DNA of 5,602 nucleotides from an uncultured Prevotella sp. (GTDB taxonomy: Bacteria > Bacteroidota > Bacteroidia > Bacteroidales > Bacteroidaceae). Positions 1-5,602 of the stretch are shown in pieces. Every line of letters begins with the position of its first letter. The first letter of the stretch is position 1. A program made the translations under genes and the position numbers. The stretch is from the NCBI GenBank assembly GCA_900769275.1, contig CAAGGA010000101.1, positions 1 to 5,602 of the forward strand. Reading direction: 5' to 3'. The notes under the pieces were generated by a model. The model had not been told where the DNA came from, made no database searches, and was given only the letters and a program-made list of their open reading frames with translations.

Positions 1-7
1 TCTTCAT
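1..7 (-). CDS. Possible start of the next gene, only ATGAAGA visible
   Basis: The minus strand reads ATG AAG A up to the edge, i.e. Met-Lys, a common opening for Bacteroidetes genes. It follows a purine-rich leader (AAATAAGAGAAGTT) and a promoter-like sequence. Only two codons are visible, so the call rests on context alone and the product is unknown. Confidence 0.25.
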
Positions 8-15
8 AACTTCTC

Positions 16-41
16 TTATTTTGTACAAATATACAAAATAA
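16..41. repeat. AT-rich inverted repeat over the promoter-like box
   Basis: TTATTTTGTA (16-25) and TACAAAATAA (32-41) are exact reverse complements around a 6-base centre. A second perfect 10-base palindrome, TTTGTACAAA (20-29), is nested in the left half. Both overlap the putative -7 box and start site, the position expected of an operator for a dimeric regulator. No regulator family can be assigned, and AT-rich symmetry can occur by chance. Confidence 0.4.
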
Positions 42-56
42 TTCCCTGATTAGCAA
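26..56 (-). promoter_or_regulatory. Bacteroidetes-type promoter pointing left
   Basis: On the minus strand TATATTTG (33..26) matches the Bacteroidetes -7 box TAnnTTTG exactly. A TTG (56..54) lies 20 bases upstream, where the -33 element (TTTG core) is expected. Transcription would begin around 17-21 and run off the left edge, with an ATG at 7..5 about 12 bases later. The match is good but short and in AT-rich DNA, so a chance match remains possible. Confidence 0.42.
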
Positions 57-213
57 GAACTTAATTTATAGATCCTTCCATAATTAACAGAATCAGTCTG
101 AGCTGCACAGATAGCAGATTTAAGTATGATGAAACATACCGTCAGAACTCGTGTCATATTATAGTTTTTTTATTTCCACTGAATGATTTTTATTGACCTT
201 TATCATATATTTT

Positions 214-1227
214 TCAGAAATGTGCTACGAATTCCAGAGCTATCTTATTCTGTTCGGATATGAGCGGTGAGACTCCTTCCTTATAGAAATACTGCTCATA
301 GTTCAACCGTATATCAGCCAGAAGCAGAGCTTTCCTCATACTCAGTGTGACACCACCAGTTAGCCTGTGACGTTCAGAGTCATCGGTTTTAAGCATTCCT
401 GTCTCATCCTTGCTTCCCTTACTATGGTCTGACATATAGTCATATCGCCCCAGTAACGTTAGTGCAACACCTTTTTTCTTCAAAGGAATCCGATACGCAG
501 CGAAAGCATCCACGGCATTGACTGGAGCAAAAGCATCATCAGCGTAATATTTCCGGAGATACTCTGCCTCGATATGCCAATGCAGGTTTTCCCAAAAGAC
601 ACCTCCGTTATACATCATAGTGTTAATGTCTGACGCTTGGGCTCTCTGGCAACTCAGCACTATATTGAATTGCCGCCAAAGACACATCTGTGACTTGAAC
701 GAAAAGTTATAACCGGAAGTCCAATAATCTTTCTGGTTGGTCAGTCCTGAGCCGTTGAATACACCACCCTCCAATGTTACCGGTGTCTCTGTTCCGAATG
801 TCCATGCCGCGGCAGCCCCGACGTCTCTTACGTTGCCGACCTGTTTAGCGATAAACGAGCGATTGACGAAATACTGGAGATGTGGAGAGCGGTGGGCATC
901 TATTGAGAAAGGAACCCTCATCTGTCCGAATGTCAGTTTAAGTTTTTCCTTCGGTTGTAGTCTGACGTATGCGTCAAGCATCTTTATCGTGCCTTCGTCC
1001 GAAAGGTCAATCTCCGCCTTGTAGCGTACAATAGGGATAACCGTTCCTTCTACACTCAACCGTGCGTTGCGTATCTCGAAACGTCCTTTGCCCTCGGGTG
1101 GCTGGTACTCGTATTTTGCTCTCACCGTTCCGTGTATCTCTGGTATATAAGGATTTCTCGTTTCCTGCGCGCCAAGATGACTATTCCAGAAAGTGGATAG
1201 CATCAAAAAAATAATTGCTTTATTCAT
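214..1227 (-). CDS. Porin of the phosphate-selective porin O/P family
   Basis: Outer-membrane beta-barrel for passive entry of small, probably anionic solutes. In Pseudomonas, the founding members OprP and OprO take up phosphate and polyphosphate; extending that substrate here is inference. The signal peptide is about residues 1-20, with cleavage expected at LGA|QE. Family hallmarks follow in order: RNARLSVEGTV (53-63); YKAEIDLSDEGTIKMLDAYV (69-88), a lysine/acid strand pair; LTFGQMRVPFSID (98-110); and QVGNVRDVGAAAAWTFG (129-145). The remainder alternates aromatic strands with charged turns (for example KGSKDETGMLKTDDSERHR, 270-288) and ends in Phe (LEFVAHF), the usual barrel-insertion signal. 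At 337 residues it is shorter than the roughly 400-residue Pseudomonas proteins, but both ends look intact, so it is a compact member and not a fragment. It is last of the three genes, 103 bases after the lipoprotein. It should not be confused with PorO or PorP of type IX secretion. The ATG at 1227 fits the signal peptide. Confidence 0.85.
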   Translation of the reverse strand: MNKAIIFLMLSTFWNSHLGAQETRNPYIPEIHGTVRAKYEYQPPEGKGRFEIRNARLSVEGTVIPIVRYKAEIDLSDEGTIKMLDAYVRLQPKEKLKLTFGQMRVPFSIDAHRSPHLQYFVNRSFIAKQVGNVRDVGAAAAWTFGTETPVTLEGGVFNGSGLTNQKDYWTSGYNFSFKSQMCLWRQFNIVLSCQRAQASDINTMMYNGGVFWENLHWHIEAEYLRKYYADDAFAPVNAVDAFAAYRIPLKKKGVALTLLGRYDYMSDHSKGSKDETGMLKTDDSERHRLTGGVTLSMRKALLLADIRLNYEQYFYKEGVSPLISEQNKIALEFVAHF

Positions 1228-1328
1228 TGCGGATATAGTATTGATGGGGAGACAATTATAAGGTGGAATCTAAAAAATTCCACCTTAAAATAGTTTCTCG
1301 GGATTATTACATCCCGGCAAATTCTCAT
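1224..1328 (-). CDS. Possible 34-codon ORF bridging lipoprotein and porin genes (speculative)
   Basis: An ATG two bases after the lipoprotein stop opens a frame with no stop across the whole intergenic stretch. It ends in a TGA that overlaps the porin start as ATGA. The peptide starts MRICRDVIIPRNYF and ends IIVSPSILYPQ; it is hydrophobic and aromatic, with no recognised family. An ATGA overlap is a known arrangement for translational coupling, so ribosomes finishing this frame could restart on the porin. Against it: the frame is short, it contains two inverted repeats, and an open frame of this length can arise by chance in such a gap. Treat as a candidate only. Confidence 0.18.
   Translation of the reverse strand: MRICRDVIIPRNYFKVEFFRFHLIIVSPSILYPQ
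1259..1287 (-). repeat. Perfect 11-bp inverted repeat in the lipoprotein-porin gap
   Basis: The arms TAAGGTGGAAT (1259-1269) and ATTCCACCTTA (1277-1287) are exact reverse complements separated by a 7-base loop. As RNA this makes a stable hairpin whose loop on the minus strand is T-rich (TTTTTAG). The sequence after it in the direction of transcription (TAATTGTCTCCCC) has no T tract, so it is not a standard intrinsic terminator. It sits 31 bases before the porin ATG, a position suited to setting mRNA stability, to attenuation, or to serving as a protein-binding palindrome. The function is inferred; the symmetry is directly visible. Confidence 0.6.
1299..1316 (-). repeat. Small inverted repeat just after the lipoprotein stop
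   Basis: On the transcribed strand CGGGAT, six loop bases (GTAATA) and ATCCCG form a perfect 6-bp, GC-rich stem ending 14 bases past the lipoprotein stop region. Its downstream sequence, AGAAACTATTTTAA, has only a short T run set several bases away, so this is at best a weak or partial terminator. It may trim expression into the porin gene or protect the upstream message from 3' exonucleases. Confidence 0.4.
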
Positions 1329-1330
1329 TT

Positions 1331-2818
1331 TTAATACACTGTATTCTGTGGATCGAAGTTTGTCCAACCGTCCAGCCAATTGTCGCTTGCGTCGCGGAAT
1401 GCTCCGATATATCCGCCGTTGGCATCAGAAAGTGTGGTGGAAGGACAGTAGTTCTGGCCAGTTCGCTTTGGATCTACAAGGTTAAGCCCTGTCTCGTCCA
1501 TCTCCCTATTGGTGGGTTCGCTGAAGAAGAAAGTGTGAGAATAGGACACCTTAGTGCGGTCTTCTGTCTTTGAGGCATAATCATAGAAATAGTCCTCATA
1601 CTCCTTGTTCTTGTCCGTTCCTATTACACCCATTCCTGCAAAGATGACGTTTTTCAGGCTGAATAAGCCATCCTTGGAATATTTCACACTATTACCTTTC
1701 TCGCCGTCCACGATAAGACCAACCGGATAACCTACCGCAAGCGTATTCTCAACATTCAGCTTGCTGCTTCGGCGAATCTGCATGGCAGCCTGAAAGCGTC
1801 CTAACTTAGAACCGTTGTCGGGAAACATGCTGCCTGCGGTTATATAATCAGCCGTGTTGACGAAATCTGTGTTCTTGGCTGTGCGCGGACCTATAAACGT
1901 GATATTCTTGAATGTAGCCGTAGTGAACGGTGTGGTCTCCGCACCGCTGGCATTGTTGTCGCTCTCGAAGCCGTTGCTCTGCGAGGTGTCGGCGATGCGC
2001 GGGTCGCGGATGGAAAGACCATACTGCACAGTGCCGCTGAAACCGTTGTCCGTGTCGAACTCATCGTCCCAGCCTTTGTAAGCTACCAAGTATTTACAGT
2101 TCACTGTACCGCCGAACCATTCATAAGAGTCATCGTTGGAGTAGGATACCTGTAAGTGGTCCACGATAGTACCGCTGCCCACCGAACCGAAGGTAATGCC
2201 GTTGATTTCCTTATCCGTATCGAACGGATAACCTGCGAACTCCACACGGATGTACTGGTAGATTCCCGAATTGTCGGCATCATTGTCGCCTCCGTGTATT
2301 GTTGTCGGACCACCTTCAATCTGCTGTGTGCCTTGGTTGTTGCGGGCCTTTCCGCAGATGATGAGTCCGCCCCAGTCACCCGGGCGACGCTGCCCGGCTG
2401 GTTGTGCCGAAGTCATTACGATTGGCGCGTCTTTTGTTCCTTTCATCTCCACGTAACCGCCAGGTTCCACGATAAGTGCCGCCATAGTCTGCTTGTCACC
2501 CTTGATGACCGTACCGGCAGGAATGCGGAGTTTCGCTCCTGCATCGACATAGACCCAACCTTTCAGCAGGTAGTTGCCACGTTCCAGCGTGACATCACCC
2601 GTAAAGTGGAAGTTCTGCGTGCCGTTACCCAGTTCCGTGCCATTGTTGAACAGGATGCCATTGCTATATGCCACATTACCTTTGTAGGTTACCTCCGGAT
2701 CTGCCTTGCCGGGAGTGGCTGGCTCATCGTCCGAAGAACAAGAACTCATCGTGACAGACATTACCAGGGCGGCACCCATCATAAGGGTCTGTCCCCATCT
2801 TTTCAATTCAATTTTCAT
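1331..2818 (-). CDS. Predicted surface lipoprotein with a right-handed beta-helix-like fold
   Basis: A 495-residue lipoprotein of unproven function. Its N-terminus (MKIELKRWGQ, then a hydrophobic stretch) ends in a relaxed lipobox, MSSC, with Cys27 as the lipidated residue. SSDDEP follows directly, resembling the Bacteroidetes lipoprotein export signal (Ser then acidic residues) that sends lipoproteins to the outer face, so surface display is inferred. Residues 75-137 show short beta rungs separated by Gly/Asn turns (AGAKLRIPAGTVIKG, EPGGYVEMKG), typical of a right-handed beta-helix. The centre is rich in Asp/Asn loops: GGDNDADNSG (176-185), SNDDSYEWFGG (227-237), DDEFDTDNGF (251-260) and ESDNNASG (285-292). 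The C-terminus has GGYIGAFRDASDNW and GWTNFDP. I recognise this as a common family next to TonB receptors in Bacteroidetes, often carrying uninformative names; no enzyme active site is visible. The ATG at 2818 follows an A-rich leader and gives the signal sequence at the right place. Confidence 0.88.
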   Translation of the reverse strand: MKIELKRWGQTLMMGAALVMSVTMSSCSSDDEPATPGKADPEVTYKGNVAYSNGILFNNGTELGNGTQNFHFTGDVTLERGNYLLKGWVYVDAGAKLRIPAGTVIKGDKQTMAALIVEPGGYVEMKGTKDAPIVMTSAQPAGQRRPGDWGGLIICGKARNNQGTQQIEGGPTTIHGGDNDADNSGIYQYIRVEFAGYPFDTDKEINGITFGSVGSGTIVDHLQVSYSNDDSYEWFGGTVNCKYLVAYKGWDDEFDTDNGFSGTVQYGLSIRDPRIADTSQSNGFESDNNASGAETTPFTTATFKNITFIGPRTAKNTDFVNTADYITAGSMFPDNGSKLGRFQAAMQIRRSSKLNVENTLAVGYPVGLIVDGEKGNSVKYSKDGLFSLKNVIFAGMGVIGTDKNKEYEDYFYDYASKTEDRTKVSYSHTFFFSEPTNREMDETGLNLVDPKRTGQNYCPSTTLSDANGGYIGAFRDASDNWLDGWTNFDPQNTVY

Positions 2819-2848
2819 AATTTTTTCTGTTTGGTTAAACTTTTTTAT

Positions 2849-5602
2849 TTAGAAACTATAACTTATTGACAGGTTGAAATTACGTCCTGGACGGTAGCTG
2901 CGGGTCACTTCCTCGATTGTACGCTGTTGTTCATTTACTGTGACATCCTCGAATTGTTTGAAAATACAACGTTCTGCCAGTATATCACGCACAGCGGCTT
3001 TCAGTTCCCACTTTCCGAGTTTCTTGCCGATGGACAAATCGAGGCTGTTGCGTGGCATCTCGTAGGAATTCGGAATGTTGCGCGAAGAACCGTCATCCCC
3101 TGTGCCATATCGGTTGCCCACGCCTATAATGCGTTTGCCCACACGATTGTAGAGTACGGCAGCGTTCCAGCCCTGTTCCACATTGTTGTAGAAGATTCCT
3201 GTATTAATGAGATAAGGTGACTGTCCCTGCATCGGACGGTCTATATTGCTCGTCCCAGGTTCGAACTGTACTTTGCTTTTAATCAAAGCTCCATTGAAGG
3301 AGAGAGAGAAATTCTTTAATCCGATGAAGCTGAGTTCCTTGCGTATGTCGAGTTCTATCCCGTAATTGTTCGCTCCGTGTGCGTTCATGAAAGAGTAAAT
3401 AAGGTCTGTGCCTCCCGCTACGGTATAAGTCCATTCAATCGGATTCTTGAAATGTTTGTAGAAGAATGCCACGGATATCTGTTCTCCTGCCGACGGATAC
3501 CATTCATATCGCAGGTCGAAATTGTCGATATAGGCAGGTTTCAGGTCATAGTTGCCCATGACACTGCTGCCCAATTCGAAGTCATAATATACGGAGGTGG
3601 ACAGTTCGCGGAACTCCGGGCGGTTGACTGACCTGCCGTATGCGGCACGCAACTGATGTTTGTCATTCAACTTATAAGTCACATTGACAGAAGGAAATAT
3701 ATCATTGTTGTCGTAAACTGTGCTTTGCAGACTCTCCTCAAACTGGCGTGTGTTCATCTTCAGTACCTGACGGTTGTATTCGTATCGTGCACCGGCATAG
3801 ATGTTAAGAGTACCTATCGGAAAGTTCATGCCTATATACCCTGCAAGTTGTGTCTGGTTGCCCTCGTAATTGTTCAGGAAGTTCACCTCCTCATAGAGAT
3901 ACAGTTTGTCGGGACCGTAATTTGAATCGACGAGCACATTCCCTTGTACATCATCTGAGAAAAGGAAATCCTGCGGCAGAGAGTTGTCCGGTTGCCAGCC
4001 ATATTGAAACTGCCGCGTGCGGTAAGTACGCGTGCGGAACTCCCCGTATGCCCCGGCTTTCAAGGTTGGCTCGAAGGTGCTGAAATGAAAATCCTTTTGG
4101 TAGTTGCTTCCTGCGGAAAAGATGTTTTCATCGAGTCTGGTAAACTCACGGCTTATCCGGTATATTCCCATCCGCTGTTCCGTACGGTCGGTACGTTCTA
4201 TCAGACGGCGGTCGGGCAAGTTGCGGTTGGCGTAGGCGTAGCCGACGCTCCAGTCTATCTTGTCATCCGTGAATGTATGACGCCCAGTCAGCGAGGTGTT
4301 ATAGGTAGTGCGTGTGGAATAGTAATACTCCATATCGTTGATGTTGTCCGGTTGGGCATTAAATCCCGTACGCTCGGCATAGCGATTCTTTGCAATCTGA
4401 TTGAAGATGTTCTTCCATTCGAAATAGTGGCTATTGTCTTTCGGACGGAACGAGAGGTTGAGCATGGCTCCGAGCCTGACATCGTTGCTGTATTGGTTGT
4501 CTGTGGCTTTTCTGAGGGCAACAGGCTTATCGTTCGATGTATCATACGGACCGTAAAGCGAGTTCTCCATGTCAAGTTGCGTTCTATAGGTATTGGAATA
4601 GTTCAGTGTGGCAAGCAAACCGTAAGTCTGTCCATCCTCTCTCTTCCATGTATGATTGTAGCTCATGTTGAGTTTTAGGTCGCTCAGGGGATGCTTGATG
4701 CGCAATGTCCAGTCGTTGTTAAATCCATTGCCGAGTACGTCAAGACGTGGATTGCTTCCGCTCTCATATCCAGGATAGGCGTGCAAAGAGCCATTCATGC
4801 CAGCATTAAGCGAGCGATAGCCACCGCCAAACCCCAGCCAGTCCATACCGCTGCCACGCGAGGCGGTAAAGCTGCGGAAATGGGTACGGTCATTAGCTCC
4901 CAGTCCTACGGACACATTAAATCCGTTACTTTCAGGCAACTGCTTTGTATTGACAAGAATGAACCCTCCCGTAAAATCAGCTGGATACTCAGGTGCAGGG
5001 CTCTTGATGACAACCATGTTGTCGAGTTGAGAACTGGGCAGAATGTCGAAAGAAAACGCTCGTGAATCGGCTTCCGAGCTGGGAACGGCACCACCGTTGA
5101 GCCATACATTATTATATCGTTGCGACAGTCCTCGAACCATGACAAACTTCTCGTCGAAGATAGACACGCCCGGCACACGGCGTATAACCTCCGAAGCGTC
5201 TTTGTCCTGCGTGCGGGCTATCTGCTGCGCCGATACGCCTGTCTGCACCACGAGACTGCGCTTCTGTTCCTGTATTTGGGCTGTTTCCGTATTCCGGCGC
5301 GCGACAGCCGTCACTGACACTCCTCCAAGTACATGCGAGTCGTCAGCCATCATGAAATCAAGAGTAATTTCTCCCTTTTCGGGTACTTTCACAGAATGTT
5401 CAACAATGGTTTTATATCCTATACATCTGACTGTCAGTGTATAGATGCCAGCGGGAAGTTCCAAATTGTAGTTTCCGTCAATATCCGCTGCCGCTCCTTT
5501 GTTATTATCAGAAACAATAATTGTAGCTCCAACCAATGGTTCATTATATTGTTTGCATTTGATGGTACCTTTTACGATTCCTGCACTGGCTGACCATCTG
5601 CA
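2849..5602 (-). CDS. TonB-dependent outer-membrane receptor, 5' end cut by the window edge
   Basis: Outer-membrane active transporter that moves a bound ligand into the periplasm using the TonB-ExbB-ExbD system. The frame stays open to the right edge, giving 917 visible residues. The codon at 5536..5534 is TTG and reads as an internal Leu, not a start: upstream residues (SASAGIVKGTIKCKQYNEP) begin a typical carboxypeptidase-D-like regulatory domain, so the missing part is probably just a signal peptide. Numbered from the edge: regulatory domain about 8-90 (DIDGNYNLELPAGIYTLTV); possible TonB box near 91-99 (VLGGVSVTA); plug about 115-222 (ASEVIRRVPGVSI, VRGLSQRYNNVWLNGG, DFTGGFILVNTK); then a beta-barrel to the end. 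It ends in Phe (NLSISYSF), as outer-membrane barrels do. The plug resembles non-SusC Bacteroidetes receptors, and no susD follows. The next gene starts 30 bases downstream, so cotranscription is likely. Substrate unknown; iron-siderophore, phosphate-linked or peptide ligands are all possible. Confidence 0.93.
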   Translation of the reverse strand, partial: CRWSASAGIVKGTIKCKQYNEPLVGATIIVSDNNKGAAADIDGNYNLELPAGIYTLTVRCIGYKTIVEHSVKVPEKGEITLDFMMADDSHVLGGVSVTAVARRNTETAQIQEQKRSLVVQTGVSAQQIARTQDKDASEVIRRVPGVSIFDEKFVMVRGLSQRYNNVWLNGGAVPSSEADSRAFSFDILPSSQLDNMVVIKSPAPEYPADFTGGFILVNTKQLPESNGFNVSVGLGANDRTHFRSFTASRGSGMDWLGFGGGYRSLNAGMNGSLHAYPGYESGSNPRLDVLGNGFNNDWTLRIKHPLSDLKLNMSYNHTWKREDGQTYGLLATLNYSNTYRTQLDMENSLYGPYDTSNDKPVALRKATDNQYSNDVRLGAMLNLSFRPKDNSHYFEWKNIFNQIAKNRYAERTGFNAQPDNINDMEYYYSTRTTYNTSLTGRHTFTDDKIDWSVGYAYANRNLPDRRLIERTDRTEQRMGIYRISREFTRLDENIFSAGSNYQKDFHFSTFEPTLKAGAYGEFRTRTYRTRQFQYGWQPDNSLPQDFLFSDDVQGNVLVDSNYGPDKLYLYEEVNFLNNYEGNQTQLAGYIGMNFPIGTLNIYAGARYEYNRQVLKMNTRQFEESLQSTVYDNNDIFPSVNVTYKLNDKHQLRAAYGRSVNRPEFRELSTSVYYDFELGSSVMGNYDLKPAYIDNFDLRYEWYPSAGEQISVAFFYKHFKNPIEWTYTVAGGTDLIYSFMNAHGANNYGIELDIRKELSFIGLKNFSLSFNGALIKSKVQFEPGTSNIDRPMQGQSPYLINTGIFYNNVEQGWNAAVLYNRVGKRIIGVGNRYGTGDDGSSRNIPNSYEMPRNSLDLSIGKKLGKWELKAAVRDILAERCIFKQFEDVTVNEQQRTIEEVTRSYRPGRNFNLSISYSF

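Larger units (their letters stand above)
8..213. other. AT-rich intergenic stretch after the porin gene
   Basis: About 200 bases separate the porin stop from the possible next start. No ORF with gene-like features is present; the longest conspicuous one on the plus strand (ATG at 126) has 12 codons. There is no clear intrinsic terminator for the porin: the only hairpin seen, GTATG/CATAC at 124-139, has 5 bp and low GC. The left end carries the promoter-like sequence and palindromes described separately. Confidence 0.6.

Noticed and set aside
124..139. Terminator hairpin after the porin gene (GTATG/CATAC)
   Set aside because: Only 5 bp with two G:C pairs and no T run behind it; too weak to call.
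214..1227. Type IX secretion component PorO or PorP
   Set aside because: The name is similar only. The motifs (RNARLSVEG, LTFGQMRVPFS, VRDVGAA) are those of the OprO/OprP porin family, and no other type IX genes are present.
1253..1260. Internal porin promoter with TATAATTG as -7 box
   Set aside because: One mismatch to TAnnTTTG and no TTTG or TTG at the right distance upstream. It also lies at the end of the hairpin stem.
1259..1287. Intrinsic terminator for the lipoprotein gene
   Set aside because: The stem is good, but neither strand has a T tract following it (TAATTGTCTC on the minus strand, AAATAGTTTC on the plus strand), so it is recorded as an inverted repeat.
2829..2840. Palindrome-like GTTTGGTTAAAC between receptor and lipoprotein genes
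   Set aside because: Symmetry is limited to four bases on each side in a 30-base AT-rich spacer; not distinguishable from chance.
2156..2869. 237-codon open frame on the plus strand, opposite the lipoprotein gene
   Set aside because: Its translation is Cys/Arg/His-rich with no domain pattern, and it lies fully antisense to a gene with a clear signal sequence and fold pattern. It is a frame shadow.
3992..4678. 228-codon open frame on the plus strand, opposite the receptor barrel
   Set aside because: Rich in Val/Ile/Cys without coherent domains or a leader. It is antisense to strongly supported barrel coding sequence.

Overview
The window reads as a three-gene, minus-strand outer-membrane cassette from a Bacteroidales-type bacterium (Bacteroides, Parabacteroides, Prevotella or a close relative). 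Evidence for the group: a TonB-dependent receptor with an N-terminal carboxypeptidase-D-like domain, a lipoprotein with a serine/acidic stretch right after the lipid-bearing cysteine, AT-rich leaders without a clear Shine-Dalgarno sequence, and a TAnnTTTG-type promoter box near the left edge. The species cannot be named from this sequence alone.

Layout in transcription order, from right to left: (1) the receptor runs from the right window edge to 2849 and lacks its 5' end; (2) after 30 bases comes a 495-residue lipoprotein (2818 to 1331), probably a right-handed beta-helix displayed at the cell surface; (3) after 103 bases holding two inverted repeats and a possible 34-codon ORF comes a 337-residue porin of the phosphate-selective porin O/P type (1227 to 214). 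The last ~210 bases (1-213) hold no convincing gene. They contain a promoter-like sequence with an overlapping palindrome, pointing left toward an ATG at 7..5 that may start the next gene.

Inference about joint function: all three products belong to the outer membrane. The receptor would import a ligand with TonB energy, the lipoprotein could bind or present something at the surface, and the porin would give a passive, probably anion-preferring route. No SusD gene lies in the visible part, so this does not look like a standard SusCD glycan locus. Porin homology points weakly to phosphate or a phosphorylated ligand, but nothing in the sequence fixes the substrate. The operon promoter lies outside the window to the right.

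No RNA genes, insertion sequences, CRISPR arrays or recombination sites were seen.
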